Assembly: GCA_947497905.1 (NCBI GenBank) | Contig: CANMIH010000017.1 | Location: 26,817-90,816 of the forward strand | Source: an uncultured Pelagimonas sp. | GTDB taxonomy: Bacteria > Pseudomonadota > Alphaproteobacteria > Rhodobacterales > Rhodobacteraceae | Direction: 5' to 3' | Length of the DNA: 64,000 nucleotides | Shown: positions 7,990-17,101 of the stretch, one piece after another | Position numbering within the stretch: position 1 is the stretch's first letter | Layout of the letters: each line of letters begins with the position of its first letter | The notes under the pieces: generated by a model | Seen by the model: only the letters and a program-made list of their open reading frames with translations | Databases searched by the model: none | What the model was told of the DNA's origin: nothing | Made by a program: the position numbers and the translations under genes

Positions 7990-9498
7990 TTACTCCGCCG
8001 CGTCGCCCACCGGGTTAGAGGGCCAGATTTCATTCATGGACACCGACCGACCATCGTCTTGTACGATCCGCACATGCCTGCGCCGCATCAGGCGCGGCTC
8101 GGCTACGCCCACAGAATGCGCAATGGTTTCGACCTCTTTCACAATCGATTTTGCATAGCCCGCAACCCGCTTGTCCTTTTCCTTCACAACAAGCCCCTTC
8201 TGCAGTCGCGGGTCATGAGTTGTGATGCCGGTTGGGCAGGTGTTCTTGTTGCATTTCAACGCCTGAATACAGCCCAGTGAGAACATGAACCCCCGTGCCG
8301 AGGTGACGAAATCCGCCCCGGCACAGATGGCCCAGGCCACGTCGCCCGGAACCACTAGCTTGCCCGAAGCGACGATCCGAATACGGTCGTGCAACCCATA
8401 GATGTCACGCAGATCCACCATCCGCACCAACGCCTCACGCAGCGGCAGCCCGACCAGATCAATCAATGGCATCGGAGCAGCACCGGTGCCCCCTTCCCCG
8501 CCATCAACGGTGATAAAATCCGGAGCGCTTTCTGCGCCACGCGCTTTGATCAATTCAAAGAATTCAAACCAAGGTTCCGCCGAGCCAAGCACTGTTTTAA
8601 AGCCAACGGGTTTGCCTGTTACCTCGCGAATATGGCTCACCAGATCCAACAGATCGGCAAAGCTATCAACTTCGCGGTGACGATTGGGGGAAATCCCATC
8701 TTCACCCGGCTTCAAACCACGGATCTTGGCAATCTCTGGGGTGATCTTTTCTCCGGGCAGGATACCACCCTTGCCGGGCTTCGCCCCCTGACTCAGTTTG
8801 ATTTCAAACATCTTCACCTGAGGATGGGCCGCAACCTCACGCAACTTCTCATCGCTCAAGTTGCCGTTTTCGTCACGCACACCGTATTTTGCGGTGCCGA
8901 TCTGATAAACGATGTCACAGCCCCCCTCGAGGTGGAAGGGTGACAGCCCTCCTTCACCGGTGTTCAACCACACTCCGGCCTCTTTGGCTCCATGTGCCAA
9001 CGACTGGACTGCGGGCTTCGAAATAGCCCCGTAAGACATACCCGAAATATTGAAAATCGAGGGGGCCGCATAGGGCTCGCGCGCTCCGGCCCCGATCACC
9101 ATCGGGGCGGTTTTGCCAAACTGATCATCAAGCGGCGGGAACACTGCATTCATAAAAATCGGCGTGCCCGGCACATTCAGATTGCGGGTCGAACCAAAGG
9201 CAACCGTGTTCCCCTTACCGCCGGTCGAATGTGACACCCAATTGCGCTGCGCCCGGTTAAACGGCATCTCTTCGCGGTCCATTGCAAAGAAATACTGGCG
9301 GAAAAACTCACCCAGCTCGGTGAAAATCTTACGGAACCGGCCGATCACCGGATAGTTGCGCCGAATGGCGTCGTGGGTTTGCATTCGGTCGATCACAAAC
9401 ATCACACAGGCAGCAGCCAAAGCCAGCCCAAGCAGAAAGACAAACAAAAACGCAAGCGTTTCAAGCAGTGAGGTGGCATAGCCCATGGCGTTACCCAT
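7990..9498 (-). CDS. Membrane-anchored FMN-binding glutamate synthase family protein
   Basis: This 502-residue protein corresponds to the central and FMN domains of glutamate synthase without the glutaminase domain. An N-terminal hydrophobic helix (about residues 8-32) anchors it to the membrane. Conserved stretches include SGMSYGAIS, NTGEGGLSPFH, KLSQGAKPGKGG, DGGEGGTGAAP and CNKNTCPTGI; the last, with the preceding Cys, supplies the iron-sulfur ligands. Related stand-alone proteins are widespread, but their physiological reaction is not settled, so I do not call it gltB. The start at 9498 follows CGGGAG. Confidence 0.85.
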   Translation of the reverse strand: MGNAMGYATSLLETLAFLFVFLLGLALAAACVMFVIDRMQTHDAIRRNYPVIGRFRKIFTELGEFFRQYFFAMDREEMPFNRAQRNWVSHSTGGKGNTVAFGSTRNLNVPGTPIFMNAVFPPLDDQFGKTAPMVIGAGAREPYAAPSIFNISGMSYGAISKPAVQSLAHGAKEAGVWLNTGEGGLSPFHLEGGCDIVYQIGTAKYGVRDENGNLSDEKLREVAAHPQVKMFEIKLSQGAKPGKGGILPGEKITPEIAKIRGLKPGEDGISPNRHREVDSFADLLDLVSHIREVTGKPVGFKTVLGSAEPWFEFFELIKARGAESAPDFITVDGGEGGTGAAPMPLIDLVGLPLREALVRMVDLRDIYGLHDRIRIVASGKLVVPGDVAWAICAGADFVTSARGFMFSLGCIQALKCNKNTCPTGITTHDPRLQKGLVVKEKDKRVAGYAKSIVKEVETIAHSVGVAEPRLMRRRHVRIVQDDGRSVSMNEIWPSNPVGDAAE

Positions 9499-9614
9499 AT
9501 GCAAACTCCCGAATGTGATAATATGCCTCAAGGCATTCTGAAAACTCTGCGTTAGTTTGCCAGCAAGACAAACGAATGGCATCCCCTCTGCCGCATTCGT
9601 GAAAGGATGAGAGA

Positions 9615-10058
9615 ATGAACAGAATATTCGTCACATGTGCTGCGATGGTTTTGGCCCTGCCCGTTTTCGCCGCGGACATGATCACCTACGACACCGACGA
9701 AAGCTTTGATGACGTGGTGTTTGGGCTGGAAAGCGCCATTCTAGATGCAGGCCTCGTGATCGATTCCGTGTCACACACCGGCGAGATGCTGGAACGCACC
9801 CGCGCAGATCTCGGGTCTGATGTGGTTCTGTTTCAAAATGCGGATGTCTTTAGCTTCTGTTCCGCCAAGATCTCGCGGGAGGTGATGGAAGACGACCCGA
9901 TGAACATCGTGTTTTGCCCCTACGATATCTTTGTCATGGTGCGCCCTGACACCCCGGACGTTACCACAATCGGCTTTCGCACCTACCCAGACGGCGCAAT
10001 GAAGAAAGTTGAGGCCCTGCTTGATGGCATAGCCCGCAACGCTGTGGGCCTGGATTAA
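9615..10058 (+). CDS. Secreted DUF302 family protein
   Basis: This 147-residue protein has a Sec signal peptide (MNRIFVTCAAMVLALPVFAA) and a DUF302 fold. The DESFDDVVFGLESAILDAGLVI start and the LFQNADVFSFCSAK segment are family-typical. DUF302 proteins are small periplasmic or cytoplasmic proteins with unproven roles. It stands alone between divergent and convergent neighbours, and a strong hairpin follows it. SD AAAGGATGAGAG precedes the ATG. Confidence 0.8.
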   Translation: MNRIFVTCAAMVLALPVFAADMITYDTDESFDDVVFGLESAILDAGLVIDSVSHTGEMLERTRADLGSDVVLFQNADVFSFCSAKISREVMEDDPMNIVFCPYDIFVMVRPDTPDVTTIGFRTYPDGAMKKVEALLDGIARNAVGLD

Positions 10059-10072
10059 TCCGCTTACCCATC

Positions 10073-10105
10073 TGCGCGATCGGGGGCTAGTTCGGCGATC
10101 GCGCA
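10073..10105. terminator. Hairpin between DUF302 gene and soxR
   Basis: A perfect 10-bp inverted repeat, TGCGCGATCG (10073-10082) and CGATCGCGCA (10096-10105), has a 13-base loop and lies between two convergent genes. The T-run is short, so this is probably a weak bidirectional terminator. Confidence 0.6.
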
Positions 10106-10110
10106 ATTTC

Positions 10111-10572
10111 CTACCCCTCGGGCGCAGCCTCCGCTGGGTCCAACTTACGCGGACCCGGCCCTTCATCCGCCAAGGCGTCATCCGGGTTGACCAGACGACA
10201 GGCCTCCATCGACAGGCAGCCACAGCCGATACACCCGGCCATATTGTCCCGCAACCGCGTCAGACGGTCGATCCGGTCATTCAATTCATCGGTCCACTGC
10301 TGCGAAAGCGTGGCCCAGTCGTCGGCCGTTACTTTGCCTTCCGCTGGCAGAAACGCCATCGCATCAGCGACCTCCTGCAAGGGGACGCCTGCACGTTGTG
10401 CCACGCGAATGATCGCGATTTTGCGCAAGACCGTTGGGGAATAGCGCCGGTGATTGGCAGAATTCCGCGCCGACCGGATCAACCCTTTCCGCTCGTAGAA
10501 ATGCACCGCTGACACGGCGATGCCACTGCGCTCGGCCACATCCCCCACCGTCAGCCCGTCTTTTCGCTTCAT
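10111..10572 (-). CDS. soxR: Redox-sensitive MerR-family activator SoxR
   Basis: This 153-residue MerR-type regulator has an N-terminal winged helix (LTVGDVAERSGIAVSAVHFY), a dimerisation helix, and the [2Fe-2S] cluster motif C-X2-C-X-C-X5-C at Cys114, 117, 119 and 125. Oxidation of the cluster by redox-cycling compounds activates transcription. I chose the ATG at 10572, preceded by GGAGAG; the reading from a TTG four codons upstream covers the ribosome binding site. It faces a near-perfect SoxR box at 10598-10615 that serves the divergent DUF1330-MFS pair. Confidence 0.96.
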   Translation of the reverse strand: MKRKDGLTVGDVAERSGIAVSAVHFYERKGLIRSARNSANHRRYSPTVLRKIAIIRVAQRAGVPLQEVADAMAFLPAEGKVTADDWATLSQQWTDELNDRIDRLTRLRDNMAGCIGCGCLSMEACRLVNPDDALADEGPGPRKLDPAEAAPEG

Positions 10573-10593
10573 TACACTCTCCAATTCTCGCGC

Positions 10594-10624
10594 TTGACCT
10601 CAACTTAAGTTGAGGAAGTAGCAA
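10594..10624 (+). promoter_or_regulatory. SoxR box in a MerR-type promoter with 19-bp spacer
   Basis: The 18-bp palindrome CCTCAACTTAAGTTGAGG (10598-10615) matches the known soxS operator form CCTCAAGTTAACTTGAGG apart from the centre. It sits between TTGACC (-35, 10594-10599) and TAGCAA (-10, 10619-10624). The spacer is exactly 19 bp, the over-long spacing that MerR-family activators untwist. It drives the plus-strand DUF1330 and MFS genes and may also repress soxR. Confidence 0.9.
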
Positions 10625-10671
10625 AGCAAGCAGAAGTTCGAATCATCGAGCAGTCAAATAGGAGAAACCCG

Positions 10672-11043
10672 ATGTCAAAACAAAAACCTGCCTATCTCGT
10701 CGCCAGCTCGTTCATGCCCGAGGGCCATGGCCCGTTAGATCCCTATGGCCAGGCCACACATCCCATAATGGAAAAATGGGGCGGCGAAATTATCGTGGCC
10801 GGAGAGACAGGCCAGTTTATGGATCACTACGAAGGAGACTGGAAAGAGGGTGCGCGGTTCACCCTGTTCCGCTTCCCCTCCATGGAGCACTTGCAAGGGT
10901 TCTGGAATTCGTAAGAGTATCAAGCCATCAAACACCTGCGGACAGATGTCATCGCCCCAAACTTCACCTTTGGGGTCGAAGGATTTGATGCCGACGAATG
11001 GGCCAATGACAACCCCGACCACGCCTATAACAAAACCACATAA
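10672..11043 (+). pseudogene. DUF1330 family gene interrupted by an in-frame ochre stop
   Basis: Translation from the ATG at 10672 (after AGGAG) gives a DUF1330-like protein that stops at TAA 10912-10914, right after HLQGFWNS. The same frame then continues without a break as EYQAIKHLRTDVIAPNFTFG and ends at TAA 11041-11043, for 123 codons in all. The family normally has an F-(Y/W)-N-S-P-E-Y-Q segment here, so the stop sits where a proline codon is expected. Either the gene is inactivated, a truncated 80-residue product is made, or the base call is wrong. It is the first gene behind the SoxR box. Confidence 0.75.
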
Positions 11044-11066
11044 GACCTCGGTCAACGGAGCACACT

Positions 11067-12488
11067 ATGTCAGCAACCTATGAGCACACACCCGAGGCAG
11101 GGTGGCGTGATATCCTGCGCGGTGATTTCGCCGCAACCTCGGCCGTTCTGGCTGCGGGGATCACCTTACATGCGATCAACCTCACGCTTTCGGCCACCAT
11201 GCTGCCGTCGATCGTTGCCGAGATTGGGGGTCAGCACCTTTACGCGTGGAACGCGACGCTTGCCACTCTGGCCGCCATTCTAAGCGCAGCGGTGACCGGC
11301 AACCTGATGCGCCGCACGGGTGCACGGCTGGGCTTTGCCCTGTCTGGACTTATCTTTGCGAGCGGTAGCCTGATCGCCGCGCTCGCGATGACCATGCCAA
11401 TGTTGCTATTGGGGCGCATCATCCAAGGTGCAGGCGGAGGTATGCTCTTTACCCTGTGTTACTCGATGATTGTGCTGATCTATCCCGAGCGGCTTTGGTC
11501 ACGCGCCATGGCCCTGCTGTCTGGCACTTGGGGCATCACCATGTTGTTTGGCCCGGCGGTGGGCGGTGTGTTTGCCGAACTTGACATGTGGCGCATGGGC
11601 TTTGGCATCATGCTCCCCACCACCGTGGTGTTTGTTATATTGGCGCTGCGTTTGCTGCCCCAAATCAAACGAGATACGCGCCCACCTGAGCCCCTCGCTC
11701 TGACACAACTCGCGCTGCTGGCCGGCGCCATTCTGGCGATTTCCTTAAGCAGCGTCATGCCCAACGTTCTGCTTACGGGGCTGGCTGTTGCAGCCTCAGC
11801 AACCATGGTTGTGACCCTGATGCGCCGGGAATTGACCCAACCCCTGCGTCTGTTCCCCCGGGGCGCAACCCGGCCCGACTCTCCTTTGTTTCTGTCGATT
11901 GCGGTGATGTCTTTGTTGATCTTCAGCATCAATGCCGAGTTCTTCATGCCCTATTTTCTGCAACGGCTGCATGGCCATAGCCCGCTTTTGGCGGGCTATA
12001 TCGCGGCGCTTGTGTCAATCGGCTGGGCGGGGTCCGAGGTCTATTCTGCCAAATTCACCGGCCGCGCCATGCATCGTGCGGTCATTGCAGGCCCGGTTTT
12101 GATGGTGGTGTCCTTTGTCGCTCTCGGGCTGGTCACACCGATGGTTGCCGCAACTGGTCTCACCGTCACGCTCATCCTGTCGGGGGCCCTTATCCTGTTG
12201 GGGATCAGCATCGGCATAGGCTGGCCGCATCTCAACACCTTTATCCTGCAATTCACAGACGCGGATGAACGCGACATGGCGGCCTCGGCGCTGTCGACGG
12301 TTCAGATGTTCTCGGTGGCCTTCGGTACCGCGCTTGCGGGTTTGGTTGGCAATCTCACCGGCTTCAACGACCTTGAAAACCTCGACCGGATTGCCAACTC
12401 AGCCTTCTGGATCTTTGCGACCTTTGCCGCCGTGTCGGTCATCGCGACCTTGACCTGCCGCGCATTGATCGCCCGCCAGAAGGCCTAA
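11067..12488 (+). CDS. MFS transporter, multidrug-efflux-like, under SoxR control
   Basis: This 473-residue inner-membrane protein has 12-14 predicted helices. The MFS loop motif appears as GNLMRRTGARLGF (about 73-85), and GRIIQGAGGGMLFTL (about 112-126) resembles motif B of drug:H+ antiporters. It is probably an exporter of redox-active or toxic compounds. It follows the SoxR-box gene by 23 bp with its own GGAG site, so it is likely co-transcribed and induced by redox-cycling agents. A terminator follows. Confidence 0.85.
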   Translation: MSATYEHTPEAGWRDILRGDFAATSAVLAAGITLHAINLTLSATMLPSIVAEIGGQHLYAWNATLATLAAILSAAVTGNLMRRTGARLGFALSGLIFASGSLIAALAMTMPMLLLGRIIQGAGGGMLFTLCYSMIVLIYPERLWSRAMALLSGTWGITMLFGPAVGGVFAELDMWRMGFGIMLPTTVVFVILALRLLPQIKRDTRPPEPLALTQLALLAGAILAISLSSVMPNVLLTGLAVAASATMVVTLMRRELTQPLRLFPRGATRPDSPLFLSIAVMSLLIFSINAEFFMPYFLQRLHGHSPLLAGYIAALVSIGWAGSEVYSAKFTGRAMHRAVIAGPVLMVVSFVALGLVTPMVAATGLTVTLILSGALILLGISIGIGWPHLNTFILQFTDADERDMAASALSTVQMFSVAFGTALAGLVGNLTGFNDLENLDRIANSAFWIFATFAAVSVIATLTCRALIARQKA

Positions 12489-12502
12489 CCGATAAGAAAA
12501 TC

Positions 12503-12537
12503 CCCTGCCACATCACTGCGGCAGGGAGCACTTTTTT
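12503..12537. terminator. Terminator between MFS gene and clpB
   Basis: The stem CCCTGCC / GGCAGGG (12503-12509, 12520-12526) is followed by CTTTTTTG on the plus strand. On the minus strand the hairpin is followed by GATTTTC. It probably serves both convergent genes. Confidence 0.75.
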
Positions 12538-12553
12538 GTTCAATCAACCGGGC

Positions 12554-15166
12554 TTAATGCACCACGGCGTCATCGGGTTTGGGATTGTTCGAGGCCCCAA
12601 CACGATCACCAATCAACAGCCCCTCGGTCCCGGCATGCACCGGCACAACAGCCCCGTCGCCAATGTCCCCGGCCAAAAGCATCTCCGCCAAGGGGTTCTG
12701 CAAGGCGCGCTGGATCACCCGTTTGAGCGGTCGTGCGCCGAATACAGGGTCATACCCCTCATCCGCCAGCCAGGTCCGAGCACCATCGTCCAGTTCAAGC
12801 GTGATTTTCCGCGCCGCAAGACGTTTCAACAAACGCGCCATCTGAATGTCGACGATCCCATCCATGTCTTTCCGCGCAAGTCGGTCAAAGATGATGGTCT
12901 CATCCAGACGGTTGAGGAATTCCGGCCGGAAATGGGCCCGCACTGCATCCATCACATCCCGCTTGGCCTGCGCCGCATCCGCCCCTTCTGGCAGCTGGCT
13001 CAGCGCCTGCGCCCCAAGGTTCGATGTCAGAATGATCAGCGTCTGTTTGAAATCTACGGTCCGCCCCTGGCTGTCGGTCAGCATCCCGTCATCAAGCACC
13101 TGCAACAGCACGTTGAACACATCCGGGTGGGCCTTTTCGACCTCATCGAACAGCACAACCTGATAGGGTTTGCGCCGTACCGCTTCGGTGAGAACACCGC
13201 CCTCATCATAGCCGACATAGCCCGGAGGCGCCCCGATCAGACGGGCCACGCTGTGTTTCTCCATGTATTCCGACATGTCGATCCGCACCATGGCGCTGTC
13301 GTCATCGAACAGAAAGTCCGCTACGGCCTTGGTCAATTCGGTTTTACCAACACCGGTTGGCCCAAGAAACAGGAACGATCCCAGGGGACGATTTTCATCG
13401 TTGAGACCCGCGCGCGCACGACGTACCGCATTGGAGACCGCAGTCACGGCCGCACTCTGTCCGATCACCCGCTGGTGCAGGTTATCTTCCATCCGCAACA
13501 GTTTTTCACGATCACCCTCCAACATCTTGGAGGTGGGAATACCGGTCCAGCGTTCTACCACGCCCGCAATATGTTCGGGGCGCACGGCCTCTTCGACCAT
13601 CACGTCATCGGCGCTGTCTGCATCGTTCAGCTGTTGCTCCAGCCCAGGGATGATCCCGTAAGACAGCTCACCTGCACGCGCCAGATTGCCCTCGCGTTTC
13701 GCCTGTTCAAGCTCTGCGCGTGCTTTGTCCAACTGCTCTTTCAGATCCCGTGACGAGGCAAGCTTATCCCGCTCGGCCTGCCAGCGCGCAGTCATCTGCG
13801 CAGATTGATCCTGTTGATCCGCCAGATCCTTTTCTAGCCGTTCCAACCGATCCTTAGACGCCTGATCATCTTCGAGCCGCAGGGCCTCAACCTCGATCTG
13901 TTTCTGCAGGATCTCCCGGTCCAGCGCATCAAGCTCTTCGGGTTTGCTGTCGACCTCCATACGCAGGCGGCTGGCCGCTTCGTCCATCAAATCAATGGCT
14001 TTGTCAGGCAAAAACCGGTCGGTGATATAGCGGTGAGACAGGGTCGCCGCAGAGACAAGTGCCGAGTCCGAGATGCGCACGCCGTGATGCAACTCGTATT
14101 TCTCTTTGATGCCGCGTAGAATCGAAATTGAATCCTCGACCGTTGGCTCGTCCACCAGAACCGGCTGGAACCGACGCGCCAGAGCCGCGTCTTTTTCGAC
14201 GTGCTTGCGGTACTCATCTAGCGTGGTCGCCCCGACGCAGTGCAGCTCACCGCGCGCCAATGCGGGTTTCAACAGGTTCGAGGCATCCATCGCCCCATCC
14301 GCTTTACCAGCGCCGACAAGGGTGTGCATTTCATCAATGAATAGGACAATTTCGCCCGCGGCCTCTGTGACCTCGGTCAGGATCGCTTTCAGGCGCTCTT
14401 CGAATTCGCCACGGTATTTCGCACCGGCGATCAAAGCGCCCATATCCAGCGCCAGAAGCTTTTTGTTGCGCAGAGATTCCGGCACGTCGCCATTGACGAT
14501 GCGCAGGGCAAGACCTTCGGCAATCGCGGTTTTACCCACGCCCGGTTCCCCGATCATCACAGGGTTGTTTTTGGTACGGCGGCTCAACACCTGCATGGCC
14601 CGGCGGATTTCTTCGTCACGGCCAATGATCGGGTCAATTTTTCCGTCGGCAGCAGCTTCTGTCAGGTCCCGCGCATATTTCTTCAGCGCGTCATAGCCTT
14701 CTTCCGCAGTGGCGCTATCGGCCGTCCGGCCTTTGCGGATGTCATTGATCGCTTCATTAAGCTTCTGCGCCGAAACAGAGCCCGCATCCAGAGCGTCTTT
14801 GGCCGGGCTTTTGACCATGGCAAGCGCCATCAAAAGACGCTCCACGGCGACAAAACTATCGCCCGCTTTGGTCGCAATTTTTTCCGCTTCGTCGATCACA
14901 CGACCGGTGGCAGAATCGAGATAGATCTGCCCCGCATCTCCGGACACTTTCGGGATCTTGGTGATTTTGTCTTCAAGCACCTGCACCACGCGCGACGGCG
15001 ATCCGCCAGCCCGTGAAATCAGGTTGCTGGCCATTCCCTGATCGTCATCCATCAGAGCTTTGAGAAGATGCTCAGGTGCCAGCTTCTGGTGGCTTTCCCG
15101 CATTGCAATGGTTTGCGCAGCCTGAACAAATCCGCGCGACCGCTCGGTGAACTTCTCCAAGTTCAT
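12554..15166 (-). CDS. clpB: ATP-dependent protein disaggregase ClpB
   Basis: This 870-residue AAA+ chaperone resolubilises aggregated proteins together with DnaK. The order is an N-terminal Clp_N double repeat (1-145), NBD1 with Walker A GEPGVGKT (206-213), a coiled-coil middle domain rich in Glu/Arg/Gln (about 410-530), then NBD2 with Walker A GPTGVGKT near residue 605 and the C-terminal D2-small domain. The start at 15166 follows AGGAG and gives the family N-terminus; the in-frame extension to 15274 runs into the promoter. A heat-shock sigma-factor-type promoter lies at 15248-15279. Confidence 0.97.
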   Translation of the reverse strand: MNLEKFTERSRGFVQAAQTIAMRESHQKLAPEHLLKALMDDDQGMASNLISRAGGSPSRVVQVLEDKITKIPKVSGDAGQIYLDSATGRVIDEAEKIATKAGDSFVAVERLLMALAMVKSPAKDALDAGSVSAQKLNEAINDIRKGRTADSATAEEGYDALKKYARDLTEAAADGKIDPIIGRDEEIRRAMQVLSRRTKNNPVMIGEPGVGKTAIAEGLALRIVNGDVPESLRNKKLLALDMGALIAGAKYRGEFEERLKAILTEVTEAAGEIVLFIDEMHTLVGAGKADGAMDASNLLKPALARGELHCVGATTLDEYRKHVEKDAALARRFQPVLVDEPTVEDSISILRGIKEKYELHHGVRISDSALVSAATLSHRYITDRFLPDKAIDLMDEAASRLRMEVDSKPEELDALDREILQKQIEVEALRLEDDQASKDRLERLEKDLADQQDQSAQMTARWQAERDKLASSRDLKEQLDKARAELEQAKREGNLARAGELSYGIIPGLEQQLNDADSADDVMVEEAVRPEHIAGVVERWTGIPTSKMLEGDREKLLRMEDNLHQRVIGQSAAVTAVSNAVRRARAGLNDENRPLGSFLFLGPTGVGKTELTKAVADFLFDDDSAMVRIDMSEYMEKHSVARLIGAPPGYVGYDEGGVLTEAVRRKPYQVVLFDEVEKAHPDVFNVLLQVLDDGMLTDSQGRTVDFKQTLIILTSNLGAQALSQLPEGADAAQAKRDVMDAVRAHFRPEFLNRLDETIIFDRLARKDMDGIVDIQMARLLKRLAARKITLELDDGARTWLADEGYDPVFGARPLKRVIQRALQNPLAEMLLAGDIGDGAVVPVHAGTEGLLIGDRVGASNNPKPDDAVVH

Positions 15167-15247
15167 AGCAATTCTCCTTTTTCCAAGCGCCCCTGTTGAA
15201 ATGTTGCGCCCGCTCGGCGGCACGCTGGTCTCAAGGGCCTCACAGGA

Positions 15248-15279
15248 AAGATGGGATGCAATCCCAGCGAGCACAAGGG
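15248..15279 (-). promoter_or_regulatory. Heat-shock (sigma-32/RpoH-type) promoter of clpB
   Basis: Read on the minus strand, CCCTTGTG (complement of 15272-15279) and TCCCATCTT (complement of 15248-15256) are separated by 15 bp. This is close to the RpoH consensus CCCTTGAA-N13-17-CCCCATTTA. The predicted RNA start is about 75 bases upstream of the ClpB start codon. Confidence 0.7.
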
Positions 15280-15366
15280 GTGTAGTGACAAAATTGCAAC
15301 GTGCATTTGAACTGAATCTTAAACTCAGAACCCGATGATACGCGCAGTTTGGTTTAGGAGTTTGAA

Positions 15367-15636
15367 ATGCGAGTGACTCAGGTTCGATATGCCGGTTTCC
15401 GGGATGACACTCCCGATGGGGCCACCTCCGGCGCGGTCACCCTTGTCGGCGAAGACAGCAGCATTCAACTCCAGATCACATTGCCCCGCCGCATCGAAAT
15501 TCTCAACAGCCAACACCGGCTCCTGCTGCTGGCTGAGGCCCTGAAACAGGCCCGCCGCATGCCAGAATACCGCTCTCGCGGGGCGCTGCGGCTGTCTGAG
15601 TGTTTTTTACCGCATAAGCCCCGCAAGAAAGCTTGA
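15367..15636 (+). CDS. Conserved small hypothetical protein
   Basis: This 89-residue basic protein has a clear SD (TTAGGAG, 8 bases before the ATG). I do not recognise a domain. It has no signal peptide or membrane segment; the C-terminus is rich in Arg, Lys and Pro (LPHKPRKKA). It lies between clpB (divergent) and pyrF (57 bp downstream, same strand), so it may be co-transcribed with pyrF. Ribosome binding site and codon usage make it a believable gene. Confidence 0.6.
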   Translation: MRVTQVRYAGFRDDTPDGATSGAVTLVGEDSSIQLQITLPRRIEILNSQHRLLLLAEALKQARRMPEYRSRGALRLSECFLPHKPRKKA

Positions 15637-15693
15637 CGCCTATCCGCCAAACGCTCAATAGGATGCAAATCCCCAGCAGCGAAAGGCCATCCC

Positions 15694-16389
15694 ATGCATG
15701 ACGACCGTCTGATTGTCGCCCTTGACGTACCCAATATTGTTCAGGGTCAGGCCCTGACCGATAAACTCGGTGATGCGGTGTCCTTTTACAAGATCGGCCT
15801 CGGCATGCTCACGGGTGGCGGACTGGCGCTCGCCAATCAGCTAAAGCAGGAACAGGGCAAGAAGATCTTCCTCGACATGAAACTGTTCGACATCGGCGCC
15901 ACCGTCGAAAACGCCGTGCGGGGTCTGGCACAGTTTGATCTCGATTTCCTGACCGTTCACGGCGATCCCTATGTGGTTCAGGCCGCCAAAGAAGGCGCTG
16001 CCGGCAGCAATATGAAGATCCTCGGCGTCACCATTCTGACCTCGCTGGATCGCGATGATCTGGACGGTGCGCTGATCAAGCCCGGCGATATCAAAGATCT
16101 GGTGGCCGAGCGTGCAGGCAAGGCTTTTGAGGCTGGCGCAGACGGCGTGATCGCCAGCCCGCAAGAGGCCGCTCTGATCCGGGCCCTGCCCGAATCCAAA
16201 GGCCGTCTGATTGTCACCCCCGGTGTACGTCCTGCCGGTGCCGATCTTGGTGATCAGAAACGCATCGCCACCCCGGCGCAGGCCATCGCCGATGGCGCAG
16301 ACCACATCGTTGTGGGCCGCCCAATCCACCGCGCGGAAAACCCACGCGCAGCGGCACAGTCGATTTTGGAAGAGTTGAAAACTGTCTAA
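15694..16389 (+). CDS. pyrF: Orotidine 5'-phosphate decarboxylase
   Basis: This 231-residue TIM-barrel enzyme catalyses the last step of UMP synthesis, OMP to UMP plus CO2. Catalytic residues are visible: Asp11 in ALDVP, Lys33 in FYKIG, and the D-x-K-x-x-D motif Asp61-Lys63-Asp66 in LDMKLFDIGAT. The phosphate-binding TPGVRP and VVGRPI stretches are near the C-terminus. Length fits the bacterial family. It is convergent with the NUDIX gene. Confidence 0.97.
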   Translation: MHDDRLIVALDVPNIVQGQALTDKLGDAVSFYKIGLGMLTGGGLALANQLKQEQGKKIFLDMKLFDIGATVENAVRGLAQFDLDFLTVHGDPYVVQAAKEGAAGSNMKILGVTILTSLDRDDLDGALIKPGDIKDLVAERAGKAFEAGADGVIASPQEAALIRALPESKGRLIVTPGVRPAGADLGDQKRIATPAQAIADGADHIVVGRPIHRAENPRAAAQSILEELKTV

Positions 16390-16402
16390 ACCGCTCAGAT
16401 CT

Positions 16403-16424
16403 CTGGGCGCCTAAGCGCGCCCAG
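16403..16424. terminator. Hairpin overlapping the NUDIX stop codon
   Basis: The 8-bp stem CTGGGCGC / GCGCCCAG with a 6-base loop sits between convergent pyrF and the NUDIX gene and covers the stop codon of the latter. A T-run is lacking, so its function as a terminator is uncertain. Confidence 0.4.
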
Positions 16425-16833
16425 CCAGATAGGTGCTTAGGATCTCGGCAAAATGTGGGATCGCATCGGGATCAGACACATACTTAGACGGGGCCATGGT
16501 CAACCATCCGGCCCCTTCACCGCCAAATTGCACCTGTGCAATTACGCCGTGGGGTAAATGCGCCGCAAAGTACCATCCGTTGCCGCTTGCGCTTTGCCGC
16601 AAATGCACCTCGACCAGGTCGTCCTGGCGCAACTCCAGACCGAGCTCTTCCTGCGTCTCACGGATCACGCAGTCTATTGGGGTTTCATCCCCCTCGCGAC
16701 CTCCACCGGGGAAATCCAATCGCCCCGGCCAGGCAATACCCGGGGTATGATCGCGCCGCAGCACAATCATTTGATCCCCGGCAAAGAGCATAAGCTTAGC
16801 ACCATGAAACTGGCGCCAGGCCTCATCCCTCAT
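16411..16833 (-). CDS. NUDIX hydrolase
   Basis: This 140-residue protein carries the NUDIX box G-x5-E-x7-R-E-x2-E-E-x-G (from GGGREGDET to RETQEELGL, about residues 43-66), which binds metal and hydrolyses nucleoside-diphosphate-linked compounds. The substrate is unknown. The start at 16833 overlaps the end of the NfeD-like gene by 11 bp. That makes it the third gene of an SPFH-NfeD-NUDIX operon, an unusual companion for membrane-microdomain proteins. Confidence 0.88.
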   Translation of the reverse strand: MRDEAWRQFHGAKLMLFAGDQMIVLRRDHTPGIAWPGRLDFPGGGREGDETPIDCVIRETQEELGLELRQDDLVEVHLRQSASGNGWYFAAHLPHGVIAQVQFGGEGAGWLTMAPSKYVSDPDAIPHFAEILSTYLAGRA

Positions 16834-17101
16834 TGATATCCGTATCCCAGATTTTCTTCTGACCTTTGCGTTCTCCCGCCAGTTTGCGCATGGCAAACCA
16901 AGCGATCAAGGACACAAGCGCGAACACCAAAAGCGCCACAGGGAAAGAGGTGATCATACCGGGAGCAACAGCGAGAACCAGCGCAATCACGCCAGCCCCA
17001 ATGCCGAAGCCCAGGAAAATCACGCCCGGTGCCAGAAGTTCAAGGATCAGAAGGACAAGCCCGGCCGCAGCCCAGACCCACCAGATATCCCAGCTCATCA
17101 T
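16823..17101 (-). CDS. Short NfeD-like membrane protein
   Basis: This 92-residue protein is mostly two or three transmembrane helices (WAAAGLVLLILELLAPG, then GFGIGAGVIALVLAV and VALLVFALVSLIAWF) with a short polar tail. NfeD proteins nearly always accompany SPFH/stomatin-like proteins and are thought to help organise membrane microdomains. The start ATG overlaps the SPFH stop (ATGA). This short form lacks the C-terminal OB-fold seen in longer NfeD proteins. Confidence 0.85.
   Translation of the reverse strand: MMSWDIWWVWAAAGLVLLILELLAPGVIFLGFGIGAGVIALVLAVAPGMITSFPVALLVFALVSLIAWFAMRKLAGERKGQKKIWDTDINEG

Noticed and set aside
10912..10914. Selenocysteine or pyrrolysine recoding at the DUF1330 stop
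   Set aside because: The codon is TAA, which is not used for either, and no recoding structure is evident.
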